Origin: Scolanthus callimorphus
Lineage: Eukaryota > Cnidaria > Anthozoa > Actiniaria > Edwardsiidae
Assembly (NCBI GenBank): GCA_033964015.1
Contig: CM066919.1
Span: 3,500,101-3,564,100, forward strand
DNA length: 64,000 nt
Reading direction: 5' to 3'
In this document: positions 1 through 13,200 of the stretch, one piece after another
How the letters are laid out: the number at the start of each line of letters is the position of its first letter
Position numbering within the stretch: position 1 is the stretch's first letter
Notes under the pieces: model-generated
Told to the model about the DNA's origin: nothing
Seen by the model: the letters and a program-made list of their open reading frames with translations, nothing else
The model's database searches: none
Made by a program: the position numbers and the translations under genes

Positions 1-76
1 ACGTACGACGTACAAACCATGAGCCGTCCCGAATATCAATCAACATCAGGGGCGTTCCTGGGAATTGTTGCCCTTT

Positions 77-504
77 ACTGCGATTTTCATAATTCTGCGA
101 ACTCTAGACTGACCAAAAAACTGCGGTTTGGCTTCCGTCAATCAAACGAGTGAACAACTCTGGGTAATTTGACGGAGGCAGATGATAGATGCGTGGACTT
201 GACCAGGGTCCAACATTAACTTTTTGTGCTAGGCGCAATTGGCGACTAATTAAAAAATTTAGTCGCCAAAATGCAAAGGTTTAGTCGCCACATAAACATG
301 GATCTCAGCTTATCTCGGATAGATGGGTGCCATTTGGCGAGTAGCTCTAAAATTTTGGTCGCCAAGCCCCCAAATTTAGTCGCCATTGGCGACCATATGG
401 TCGCAGTGTCGGGCCCTGTTGACTCAAAGGTTTGATTGACGGAAGCAGTTTGGCTTTCGGAAATGTCAAGTGGGAGTTCGCAGCATTACAAAAATCGCCG
501 CAGT
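77..504. mobile_element. MITE-like foldback element, family C, interrupted by another element
   Basis: The ends are imperfect inverted repeats: ACTGCGATTTTCATAATTCT on the left matches the complement of the right end near 475-504. Inner arms share GGCTTCCGTCAATCAAA with its complement TTTGATTGACGGAAGC. A second copy lies at 22,150-22,440. No coding capacity. Confidence 0.7.
204..418. mobile_element. MITE-like element, family D (TIR CAGGGTCC), inserted in family C
   Basis: It begins CAGGGTCCAACATTAA, ends GTCGGGCCCTG, and is flanked by a direct TTGAC on both sides (apparent target duplication). The interior repeats GGCGACTAAATTT-type words on both strands. A second copy at 51,244-51,448 is flanked by CACATG. 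Confidence 0.8.
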
Positions 505-844
505 CACGAGTTGTTTGCTCTCGCGATAGTTGGACTTCTCCTACTATTCTGAAGGACGATGTTTTGTATAAAGATATTTTACAGCACAGATTAGCGTTCA
601 TGCCTTGTACTAGATGCGATTGGCACAGTCGGGTTTGATGGAAGTTGAATGGGGGATAAATAGAATTATTTTACTTAAATCAAGAACAAAGATGATTTTT
701 GGATGCATGAGACGATCCAGTGGACGTTGTTGTTTAGATTTTGGCTGATTTGCATACCTAGCGCACAGAAGCAAACTTCGCGCCATGCGCTTATAGTACA
801 AAATATCAAGCTCAAATTATAGTTATGTTTCAATCATCGATCTT

Positions 845-1100
845 TAGAGCGGATTTCACATGACTGTCAAGACTTGTTAAGTAATTGCGATTGCTTTGCG
901 TTCTCATTGGCTACTCGTTTTTCTCAGCCAATCAAATTCTTTAGTAAATACAATTGCATAATTACTTAGTAATTGGTTCGGCTTGTGATTGGCTGAGAAA
1001 AAAGCCATTTAGGAGCAAGTGGTGATTTCTCTCGATTCTGATTGGCTAGTGATTGTTCAATTGCAATTGTTTTCACGACAGTCATGTGAAATCCGCTCTA
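845..1100. mobile_element. MITE, family A, 24-bp inverted termini, TA target
   Basis: The left end TAGAGCGGATTTCACATGAC and the right end GTCATGTGAAATCCGCTCTA are perfect reverse complements. The outer TA on both sides looks like a TA target duplication, as in Tc1/mariner-type MITEs. A second copy in opposite orientation is at 42,660-42,907. Confidence 0.9.
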
Positions 1101-1219
1101 GGTGTACCGAATTGATCGTTTTGTAGCCCCTTTGGAAAATCTGATCCTTATTGTTGATTCTTCACACGAGTCAAAATGTAAACACTGGAACTCGCCTATT
1201 CCGCTCAAGTCATCCCTAC

Positions 1220-4200
1220 CTGTCCCGCAGCAGTGTCCGCCTTGGCCCTGTAGGACTTGAGGAGCATGCCATAGTCCGTGATAGCCTTCATGCGGTGTAG
1301 AAACCACCGGTCGATCTTTGTTAGCTCGTACAGACGATCTATACTGTACTCTTCCTTCAGAGCAGCGGCTAAAACATGGATCCGTTTGTCCGATGGCTTG
1401 TTTAATTCCTAGCACGAGAAATATAAACACAAGACTGCTGGTTCCTACAGGTTCCTACACGTCATTCATCCTGCAAAGTTTCATGCTGTTATAAAAAAAG
1501 CACAATTCGGAAAAATTGTGGCTTAGCCGCAATATCATTTTCCTACAGGGTTTGTACGCTTTCTGAATGACAAAAATCAAGGATTTTTTTCCAGGAGGTC
1601 TTTAGTTATTTTTCCAGGAGTTTTCATGGGGTAGAAATGCCACCACCCCCCCCCCCCCCCCCCCCCACAAAAAAAAACATACACACTTCAAAAGGAAGCT
1701 GCTTTACTATATTGGACCGATATACGACATTTTTCTATTCACTCTTGTTGCAGTATGATAACAGTGCTAGTGTCACAATTTGCAGCAAAAAATAAGATTC
1801 GCGAAAGTGACTCATTCAACCACATTTTTCCAGGAGTTTTACAGGATTTTCCTTAACATTCCAGGACTTTCAAGGACTTTCCAGGAAGGGAGTGAAAATC
1901 CAGGACATTCCAGGATTTCCAGGACGCATAAGAACCCTGTTCCTAACATAAAATGGAAAATGCATTCGCAGCTAATTCTGTTTACCTCATCTGAGGGGCG
2001 CATCCTATGCGAGTCAAGGCCCAGGTTAGACTCGTCCACCATGCGGAGGGCCTTCTGTAGAGCTTCCTCAAAGCGCCTTCCGATCGCCATCACCTCGCCT
2101 ACACTCTTCATACAACTGCCGATCTGGTAAAGACATGGCAAAAATAAGCTACCACAAAACACTAGATTATTTGATTACTATCTGCTATACCTCTTCAGCA
2201 TCACACTTGATGACCCTTTCCGCTGACCCTTTCGTTTGCAGATACTCATTTAGACGGACAGCTGGCACTTATAGTTTTCCAACAGGGAACTACTGTATTG
2301 TACTAGTCTCATTGACAAACCTCAAGGCAAACACAAATCTACACACTATGCTTACCAGGTTGTCTATAGAATGGAAATTCTTGGCTGTTTATCCAAACAC
2401 TTAATATTTAGGTAAAAAGATCACAAAACTTGCCCCATTTAGGGGAACAGTTTGGACAAAACGGAAACGGTGACCGCCAGGTACAACTCCACCCTTCCTG
2501 ACTTCAACACGTTATTTCATTTCAAGGGGAGGGGAATCAAGGGGCGGGGAATTCATTTCAAGGGGAGGGGATTGGTCAATAACGAATGTTTGGTTATAGT
2601 ATCTTACTGTGTTAAATATTTTTTAACATTCAGTATTTCGGCAATCTCTTGGTGTTACAATTGAATAGAGTACAAAGACCTCGAGCACCAAATACAAATC
2701 TTTCCATAACACCAAGGAATACCCAGTATTACGGAAATTTTAGGTAGAAGCCTGCTGTCCCCTCCCACCACGCCGAACATTTTATCCATTCAGACAGCAT
2801 TTGTTATGACCTTGCATTACAATTACCTTAGTGCTGACCCTGCTAAACTTGCTAAGATCCCAGCGTGGAATCTTCACGACTACATAATCCAGACTCGGCT
2901 CAAAGCATGCTGTGGTGGAGTTGGTTACTGAGTTTCTCAGAACAGGCAGTGGGCAGCCTAGGGCAAGCTTGGCGGCAACATATGCAAGTGGGTAGCCTGT
3001 GGCTTTAGAGGCGAGAGCTGAACTCCTTGACAGCCTGGCGTTGACTTCGATGATGAAATACTAAAGAGGAGAGAGAAGAGGGTTCAAAATTAAATGTAAG
3101 AGATGATCGTAGTCGCAATTTAACCCTTTGCGCCAACATTATAGGCATAACTCGTCAAAATATCTAGGCCATAAATCCATTAAAAATTATACACTGCAAA
3201 TCTGAAAACACAGTCGTTTATATTTAAAGATCCGCCGCCAACCATCATCCTTTGCGCGCCGGGGTAAATTTTCTCAATAACAGAAAATGTTCCTTATAGC
3301 GATACCCGAAACAAACTGTTTTAATCTTTCCATTTTGTGCAGGCTTTGCCAGGTATTTATGGGTTTTTTTAAGACAGTCTAGACAGTCTAGAGAATCATT
3401 TTCCACACAAGTTCTTGCGATATTTAGCGATACTGTAAGATATAGCATCTCAAAACAAAAATACTGACAAGCTCGCAAACAATGGCAGTTGGCAGGGAGG
3501 CGTAAAACAAACACATAACAGGAAACCAATCAATGTACGCTGGATTGTGCAATAAGTTTGGGGCAATTTCTGGAATGCCTCCTACCTCTTTGGAGTCCGG
3601 ATTTAGCGCGTATTGAATATTACACTCGCCCACAACACCGAAGTGCTTGATGACCTTGATGGCGGTACTCCTCAGCATGTTGTACTCTGTGTTAGTCAGG
3701 GTCTGGCTTGGCGCTACTACTATAGACTCTCCCGTGTGGATACCAAGCGGGTCGACATTCTCCATGTTACACACCTACAATGAACAACACAAATCACGAA
3801 AAAAGCTGATTAATTAATGGAGAGTGGGTTCTTCGACTACACATGTACTGCAATTTGTCATGCAAAGGACTGCATTTGCTTTTTAAACCTTTTGAAAAGC
3901 AGAGGTGCAGTTGGAAAATACTTGAAATGAATTGTTTTGTTTTGAAATGCAAAGGCGTGTAGGTGTGATAACGTTTTGACAACACATCTTTGTTGTACGA
4001 CTACCATGTTTAGATGTCGACATAGAAGACTCTCATGTCCAACTACAAGCCGTATATATAATTAACTTTGTTCCGTTACTACTATTTTAGTAGAACAATC
4101 AATGTGGAAATAGAGCAAACAAAAGAGCCCTACAATCCCTGCCCCCAACACCCTTTAAAGTTTCTATAACATGAAACCCACACGAACTTACAAATTGGGC

Positions 4201-7200
4201 TCAAAATTAAGGTACCGCCGAGATCATATCTGATGTCAAGGAATGGCTCTTTTTCTCGCGAATATTTTCTCGCAGTTATTAATGCTATTCGCAATCTGAG
4301 AATCCTATTTTTTAGTGTAACCATTGCTTGTTGTGACAGATTAATTATTCACGCGCCAAATGCAATGAGCCAATTGAGTGCAATGAGCAGCAGTGTCTAC
4401 AAACTAGTACTGTACTTACAGTTATGCAGTTATCGTAGGCATCCCTGACCACCTCGTACTCGATCTCCTTCCATCCCTTGAGTGACTTGTCGATAATGAG
4501 TTGTTTAGAGTTGGCCAGGGCCACGGAGGCAAGGCTGGTCAGTTCCTCCTTGTTTTCTGCAAACCCCGAGCCCATACCACCCAGGGCGTAAGCTGCTCGC
4601 ACCATGACAGGGTAACCAAGTCTCTCGGCAGCAGCAAGGGCCTGTTGATCATTCGAAAGACGGGCACCAATGTTAAGCATCAACGCTAGTCATCTAGTCA
4701 TCAGGGATAAAATCAAAGTTAATCGAGTGGAATGGTTAGGAAACCTGACACCCTGTTATTGTACTATCTCTTTGTTCAGTTTTTCTGTGGAATCCTTTTG
4801 TCTGTGCACTGTCACGGTAGTACATGAGTACCAAAATCCAGCCAATAAGATGCAAGTGTACTTTCACCTACGCACATCATATGAGCTTGAAACAAAAGAT
4901 TGTGCACTCTCAATGTCACGCGATAGCCCCTCTGAACATCCAACCCACGCTATTGTGTTGTTCCTTTGAAGTTTGCCGGGCTTCCTAACCATTCACCTCT
5001 ATAAACTATGATGAAATCAAGTAAAGTTTGTTAGGATTAGGATTATTGAAGTGCGTTCCCTGTCATATGTACTTGCGGGGTGCGCTGTCACGGCAAACCG
5101 GTGACCGTTTGTCTAGCAAATGCGTGGAAAGGAGGCAAAAACACTTGATGCTACACGATTAGGATACGCTACCTTCACAAACGCAACAAGTAGCAAATTT
5201 GCGAATATTGATATCTGTTAAATTGAGCCCTACCTTGTGGCCATACACATGGTACTGACACGGTTCATGGGTGGCAAATCTCAACTTTCACAAATACACA
5301 CCTGATCAATAGAATAGGCAGCTTCACTAGGTGCAACAGATTCACTGATCTCTTTGAGCTTCTCTGCAAACACCTTCCGGTCCTCTGTGGACACAATGGC
5401 ATTGACAGGTGTCCCCAACACCTTGACATTGTACTCATCCAGTACTCCCTTGTCCCTTAGTTCTATGCCACAGTTAAGGGCTGTCTGACCACCGAACGCC
5501 AACAAGATGCCGTCTGGATGCTCACTTTGAATGACCTGACAAAAGTGATAATAATTTCAATCCCAGGTACATGTAGATTTTACCCAATACGAGCGGAAAT
5601 AGATGTTTGATAAAACCTTTAGCTCCAGTTTTTATTGTGCCCAGGCAACATTTGCAGTCCTGCTAGCTACCCTGCTAGCAGAGGTTTCTTTCTGTCAGTC
5701 TTTTATTAGCTAGCAAAGTCGTTCGCGTGTCTGGTATCTCGGGCGCAAATCAAAACAACCACGCGAAATACCAAACACGCGAAAATCTTTCTACCATCCT
5801 TGGAAGCAATTTAGAGACGAGCTTTTTTCTAATGTTTTAGTATTCATTATTTTTAGGTTTAGTAGCCTCTGACCATCAGAGTTGTGTTTGCTAGACAGAC
5901 AAGCCGTGGTCATAATTTCGTAGTTGGACGAGCCATCACAAAACAAGACATTTCCGTAAAAGTACAGTACCGCCAAGGAAACACGCGTACATTTTTCGCG
6001 AAAGGTCGCGTACATTTTTCGCGAAAGGTTCGCGAGCAGTACATCCATTTCGTTCTCGAAAAACTCGCAGGAATGTGGAATGGAGAAAAATGTACAGAAG
6101 TGGGATTTCCTACAACAGATTGACATTCTGCTTCATTGTATAACATTAGTTCTCATTAAAAACTGGAACACGCGATTCCATCAACAATAAGTTGTATTTA
6201 CCTGTGTAACATATTCTAGTGTGATTGGCAGGAAGTAGACCTTGTCAGCAAGTCCCTTACTAGTCTGTACGGTGGCTATGTTAGGGTTGACCAGCACTGT
6301 CTGGACACCTTCCTCTTTCAGTGCCTTTATAGCCTGGAAAACAAAACAAAATATGCTACAATTGTCTTCTTCTTGTCATTCAATGAAACCTCATTTAACC
6401 ATATTCTCCTACTATTTCATGTGGAAACAGAGCTCAGAAAGAAAAATGTAGACTGCTTGCAGCCCTTTCTTTGGCGAACGTCCGTAAATCGAGAATAAAG
6501 TCCTAGTCTTGTTTGCGCGCTCGTATTTCCAGCTCACGAGAGAGTCTAGGTGCCGGGTAACAAGCAGCGCGACGGGGGAGAAGTCTCGCGCCCTTCGCCA
6601 CTCACGGTCACGGACTTCCCTTTCTCTCGATTTACTGACGTTCGCCAAAGAAGAGACTGCAAGCAGTCTAGAAAAATGCTATTAGTGTTACTAACTTTAT
6701 TTCCTTATTCAAGCTGGACAATGATTTTGGGACTGGATTAGGAAATTAGGACACTCATTTTTCAAAGCAAGAAACAGCCCAGATTTCTCAGGCCTGGAAA
6801 ATGTCCCCTATACAGAATTACGTTTAGTTTTATCCAAATTTTTCGGGCATCCGAAAAAATGCGGTTGAAAAATAATGAAAGTTTTCGGGAGAAGATGCTC
6901 TCTCGAAGTTTTTCGGGTGATTTTTCGTCAATTTGAGGGTTTGAATGAAATAAAAAATTACTTATTTTTTGTTACTTTAACACTATAAATATCCACGAGT
7001 CTACGGAGGTCTGGGCCATGTAAATCAGCAGGGGAGAAAAGAAAGCGTAAACTATCTATCTATCTATCAAAATTGCCAAACAAACTTTTCAGGTCCCAGA
7101 ATTCTCACGTACATGTATTTCGAGACACGGGCCCCAAGTCTAAAAGGGATGGTCATAAAACACAGTGCAGTGTAGAGGATGTACTATACCTGTGAACCAG

Positions 7201-10200
7201 AGTAATCAAACTCTCCTGCTTGACCAATAGACAGTCCACCGGATCCAAGGATAAGAACCTTTTTGGGTTTAGTGTCCACAGGACTGACAGGCTTGAACTT
7301 GAACTCTTTCATTATTCTCTCCTTAACCGAAGGACCAAAACCTGGACTTTGTTTATACTGCCGTACAGTATCCAGGAAGATGTCAAACAGGCATTCTAGA
7401 TCTCTAGGACCACCCATATGCTCAGGGTGGAACTGTACGCTGAAAAATGGCCGCGTATTATTGATGATTCCTTCATTGGTTTGGTCATTTGCATTGGTGA
7501 ATAATGTTGACCAGTCCTTTGGTATGGATGTGGTGTCAATAGCAAAGCCATGGTTCTGTGTGGTGATGAAGCAGCGGTCCGTTCCATGGTGGGTGCAAGG
7601 AATGTTATGGCCTCTGTTTCCATATCTACAGGATTAGCAAAATTGTAACATGATTAGTAATAATCGTCATTCGTTTTACCACACCATTTGCGCGTATTTT
7701 GCCCTCAAATCACGCATAATTTTGGTATTTTTTCCGCGTTTTTCCAGAAGCCCTGCATATGCAAAGCACACTTGTTCATTCCAAAAGGATAACTTGCGGT
7801 GTTATATTTTAAACACGGAACAGCTTCCATGTTGCAGTTAGCCTGCTAGCCGGCTCTCCAATGTTTTTTTTGGGGGGACTATTTTATTTTTTTTGGCACA
7901 CGGGATTCCTGTGTCACAGGGGAAAGAACAGAACACAGGAATCCTGCGAATCCACAGGAGAGCCGGCTAGCAGGATATGTTGCAGTGGTCCAAATTCTTC
8001 TCTTAAATCACAAAGCGAGTCACCCCTTTTGCAAAACCATATCATAAAAAATTGTGAGCAGACCACTAGCTTTCCATCAATCTTTTGCAAACCTCAAGCT
8101 TTCCATAAGTAGCAAAGCGCTAGCAGACCACAAGTTTTCCATTTACGAATCATTAGCAGAAAGCAAAAGTTTCCTTTAGTTTTTCTAACTTAACGGAGGA
8201 GCATCAATAATGTTTTCACGTAATAGGTCACATATACTTAACATACTTCATTTTGAAAGAGTTGCACCCAATAGCTAGTGCAAGAAGCTGATGACCAAGA
8301 CAAATTCCAAACAAGGGCTTGGCATTCTGGTCACACACGTGTTTCCTGATGTTTTCTACTGCTGTGTAGGAGTAGCTTGGATCTCCTGGTCCATTACTAA
8401 GAAACACACCATCAAAATCTGAAGCACAAGAAAACAAATCAGATGAGTAACAGCTTGGAAGAACAGAAAAACTCTTTATCATAATTAAAACACAATCGTC
8501 TGGTTACGGTACAACTATTCCAGATAGCTACATGTACATTGCCCCCTGCATGGGCTTTTAATTTTCGAGATTCCAAGACTCAGTGAAAATTTGGTGAGAC
8601 TCTTGATATTTTTACGCAGGGCGTCTGGGAAGTGCGGTAAAAAACGGCAAAAAAGTGCGGGCTTTTTTTTAGAAAAAAAGTGCGGAAAAAAGTGCGGTAA
8701 AAACGGTCAAAAGTGCGGCATTTTTTTTTGTTTAATTTGTAGTTTGCACATTTTATCAATCATAACGAGTCGTTTCTGTTGGTGCTCTATTTGTTTTGTC
8801 ATTATTTTAAAGCAATTTCGTTGAAATTGATGTAACTGCTAGCTTATTAAACATCGCATGATCAATATTTAGGTCAAGAACAATGGAAAAATGAAAAAAG
8901 AAGGGCTCACCGTGTGCTTACTTGCGTGCCATCAGTCATTTAAAACTCGAACCCAGACAATCAACTCCTATACCATTACTTTAACTGCATGCATTGTTCA
9001 TAACAATATCTTGCAATAATAAACGGTCTAAAGTACTCCAAAATGTAAAGTTCGTAAACTCGAACCCAGACAATCAACTCCTATACCATTAATTTAACTG
9101 CATGCATTGTTCATAACAATATCTTGCAATAATAAACGGTCTAAAGTACTCCAAAATGTAAAGTTCGTGCGAAAAAAAAACACTGTTTTCTCATCACCAT
9201 CTACGGTAAATGGTTCCGGCGGTTTCATAGGATTTTTACGGCTTTTACAGTAAGTACAAATAAACGAACTTCTAACATCCAACATTTTTGTTCTCCTGTA
9301 TTCTGTTTTCCGCTATATACTTGACCTATTTAGCAAATAAAAATGGGGGTCACCGATTTGGTCTTTGAAAAAGCAATGAATATAGGAAAAACGTGCGCAA
9401 TTTGTATTTACCCATTTCTTACAAGATCAGCTATTGGCTTTACTTCAATCCAAGATCTCCTAATTGATGGTTTCTTGTACTCATGCTCAAACGGTCTGTT
9501 GTGGAACGCCTGGTATTTTTTGCGTTCGGTGGCGATCTTATCGGAAGAAAATAGTTTTCAAGATTTTTGCGCTTACCACTGTATGTATTGCTACGCGACC
9601 TTCAAAATTCACTGTTGCGATTGGCGATTCTCAGCAAAGGAACTGTAACATTTATTTTCTTGAACCAGAAAGTTAAAATTCCAGCCAAGGAAGACAGAGG
9701 ATAGCTTAAAACCATTTTGGTTGATATGGCAATCAATTTTGAGCCACTGAAGTGACCGAATCCTGCGTTTTGGTTTGATTGACGGCTAAAAAAACGCCAA
9801 TCGCCCAATCGCAACATCGAATTTTGAGGTCGCGTAGCAATGCATACAGTGGTAATACTTCAGCATCAACGTAATAAACTAGGTATTGACCTACAAATAT
9901 TTGAAATTGCCGTGTTTAGAAGGAATTTTTCACACAATTTTTAGTTATTTTCTTAAAAAGTGCGGAAAAGTGCGAAGAAAGTGTGAAAGTGCAGTTTAGT
10001 GCGATTTTTGGGCAAAAGTGTGGAATCACACTGCCGCACTTCCCCAGATGCCCTGTTTTAGGGACCATTTGCTACCCTTACATTTTACCTGAAATAACTG
10101 TAAGTGACTCCATAAGGCACAGTGTTCTAATTCTAATGGAATAACTTACCACCATTTTTCACCTCAGGGTTGAAATCATAGTTCCATGGTGCAACCTTAA

Positions 10201-13200
10201 CACATGCCCCTCGTGACACAAGACATCTTATTTGGTTATACTTGATACCACAGTCAAGAGCTATGATACGAGGGGTTCCAGAGGGATTGTAGACTGTAGG
10301 AGCCTAGAATAGATAATAGACTGGATTCATAAGTACACATTCTATGACAATAGGAGGGTCTGAAGAAACAACAGCGTGATTCCAGATAGTGACTGCACTG
10401 TATGGCAAAGGTAATGTGCTTGGGGTTTTATATGTCTTTTTTTTTTCTTTTTTTTTAGAATACATATAATTATTTTTACAATATACATATCTTTTTTTAA
10501 AATACAATTGGAAAAAATCCAATTGCCTATGGCCAACTAACTTACCCAGCTACACAGATCATAAAATTGATTCACAGTATGAAAAATTGAATATGAAAGT
10601 TTACAAAACAACCAAAAACAAAGCTGTTAAGAAAATTAATAATTTTGATGTTTCAAAAATTTAAAATATTTTGTGCATGGTTCTAGGCATAGATTACAGA
10701 GTTGAAAGGGCTACTCAATAAAGTAATATTGTCATATCATGTGGTCGCAGATGCACGGAATTTGGGTAAATCCACGAAATTCTGTGAAATATACCAAAGC
10801 ATGCGAAACCTGTGAAATCCGTAACAATTATTTTTTACATAGAGGGGGTCACATAATTCTTTCATTAAGCGCGAAGCGCGCCCAACTTTTGATAACCACA
10901 TTTCCTCAAGCCTCAGAAAAAGGGTAGATGAAGGTTATTTGTGTATAGTAAACAAAGCCTGTCAGGAGCCCAGGATATACGCTAATTATATAGGTTAGAT
11001 GAAACCTCCTAGTGAAGGGCTCCTAGCCTTTAGGTAATATTTTTCATGCGCGCTGCAAATAAAGAAATTATTATTATTCATTTGCGTGAAGCGCGGCCAG
11101 AATGCCGAATTTGTATGCTAGTAAGTAAACATTGAACTCACGCTTACCTAAGGGGTGTTCGTTCGAACATAGAGACATCTGCCTGGCAGGCCTATCAGTG
11201 CAGGGCATTTTTGAGAGGGCTTATGTTAGTCGGCAAAAAACTAAAAGAGCATATTAGATGTAAAATCCTTCATGCACGCGAAGCGCGCCAAATTTTTATT
11301 AAGTATTGAGTGAAATCAGAAACATATAAGCTGTAAATAATACAAACTTTTCATTTCCTCCCTGTTATGTGCTTGTATTTTTTGGGGTGACCCCCCCTTT
11401 AGGGGCGTATTTTTGGGTGGCCCCCCTTTGAGGCCGTATTTTTTTTGGGTGACCGCCCCCCCCCCCCCCTAATTTCCACCAGCCCGCTCTCCCTGATAAA
11501 AAATGAGTGGTCCCTTAAATTCATCCATATACGACGTTAATTACAGCTGTTTCAGGTAACACAGGACTTCGCCGTTGTCAGATTTTTAAAGTTTGGCAGT
11601 TGGGCTTTCTGCGTTGTCAATCAATGCAATCCGTGTGAGCCAATCAAATTCTAGCCAAGTGCATTTGTTTGGCTTCTCTTGTGAGACATGTTGTGACAGA
11701 AGCCAATTCACTGCACTAAGTGATTTGATTGACGTCGCAGAAAAACCCAAAAAATGTTTTGAACACGCTGGGTCGCGTGTTACCTGAAACAGCTGTAAAT
11801 TTTAATTCTATCGCCCAACCATTTTTCTAGGAAATTTGCTTGTGAAATCCATGCGTAATCAGCCGTTTCTAATGCGAATTCGACCTGCGAAATCAGCCGT
11901 TTTCCGCGAATTTTGCCACAAAATTTGGCTTCTTTTTCTCACAAATTATTTGAACATAAATATCCTGCGAAATTTGTTATTTTTTCCAGCGACCTGACAG
12001 AAGCCCTGTATTGATAATAAAGTGGTTTTAATGTTTCACTAGTACCGGTACCACAACATATTTTTTATTTCATCACTTCAGTTCAGGACTTGCTGGTTAC
12101 TTATATTGGTACTAATTTTGTTGCGCCGCTTTAATTTCGTGATTTTCACAATTTTAAAAAATCCCGCAAACTTTAATGTCACGAAATTTAATACCCTCCT
12201 ATATTTCTTATTTTTCAATTTCATAGGCGGTGCACGACAATATAAAGTGGGAAAATAATTATGCACCCAAATCGCGAAAATAAAGACCCACAAAATATGC
12301 TGACCTTTTTTCACGAAATTAAGTGCCCACGAAAATTAGTACCAATAAGGTACTGTTCATGAGCACAGGGAAATTTGACAGTTTATGTGGTCACTCACCT
12401 TGCATGACACCTCGTCAACCAGGTTACGCAAGTTTGGATCATCAAATGCAACAGTTTCTGGGTCAGTCCCCTCTATAACAATCTTGCCAAGCATTGTCCC
12501 TTTCTCTCGTATTTTCTTGGTCAGGGCTTTGTGTCAATGCCTAGAAGCAGAGGGTATGTCAGTAACTGTTAGGTGTCTATGCAGTGTAAATTCCTATGAT
12601 ATCATGACTAATTGTCAGACAACACAATAATTTAGTGATACAGATTTTTCTCAGTAAGCATAAGATGGCCCACCAGTAGGAAGAGAGTCTGAGAGGTTTC
12701 AAAGGTAAATTAATAAGTGTTGTTTAATACAAGCATGGTAAGAGTCTCATTTATCCCTAGGTTAGCATAATTAGCACACCTTTAAGGAATCGTGCCCAAG
12801 TTTCTAAGTCATTCAGTAGCTAATGTTTTTGTCACAAGATGAAACAGTTTCTGATCACTAGGAGTGCATGCTCTTCAGGGCCCGATATTGCAACCATATA
12901 GTCCCCAAAGGCAACTAGAATTAGGATGGTAAGCAAAAAGTCCAACATAATCTCCAAATAATGGCTTACTTTTCTAGTCTGTATTTTTTTTTAAAAATGC
13001 CTCAAAATTAGCTACATGTATCAACAACTTTTATTGGGAGAAAAAAATGGCAACCAGATTTCTATTACGCTGACCAAACTTCACTTGGCAACTACATTTT
13101 TTTTATTTAGGCACCAAGGCTGGTCAGTTGTATTACATGGAATTTCAAAGGCATTCTCTCAAGATGAATGCACTGTAACTGGGGGTACAAAGAACTCTCT

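Larger units (their letters stand above)
1..1219. other. CAD intron sequence with nested inverted-repeat elements, no exon seen
   Basis: No CAD-like coding segment was found here. Two foldback elements fill much of it (77-504 with an internal insertion at 204-418, and 845-1100). The stretch 505-844 is unremarkable. Confidence 0.6.
1220..7333 (-). other. CAD: CAD exons 7-13: first ATP-grasp half of carbamoyl phosphate synthetase
   Basis: Exons 7-13 are unbroken and in phase. They carry the N-terminal CPSase half: [30 protein letters not shown], the ATP-grasp segments [13 protein letters not shown] and [20 protein letters not shown], the loop [20 protein letters not shown], and [20 protein letters not shown]. 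They end in the oligomerisation region with [11 protein letters not shown] and [12 protein letters not shown]. The last exon seen (1220-1408) ends ...AAGQ with a normal donor (GTAGGG). The following exon of the family, starting near the LGFSDKQI motif, was not found in 1-1,219 and is presumed to lie further left. Confidence 0.95.
8617..10055. mobile_element. 1.4-kb inverted-repeat element rich in GTGCGG, non-coding
   Basis: The left end CAGGGCGTCTGGGAAGTGCG and right end CGCACTTCCCCAGATGCCCT are near-complementary, and subterminal regions repeat AAAGTGCGGAAAA. It sits in the CAD intron between exons 4 and 5. Inside are a 112-bp tandem duplication (about 8,947-9,168) and a nested foldback (about 9,577-9,855). 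A further copy starts at 63,698. No convincing ORF or transposase is seen. Confidence 0.8.
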
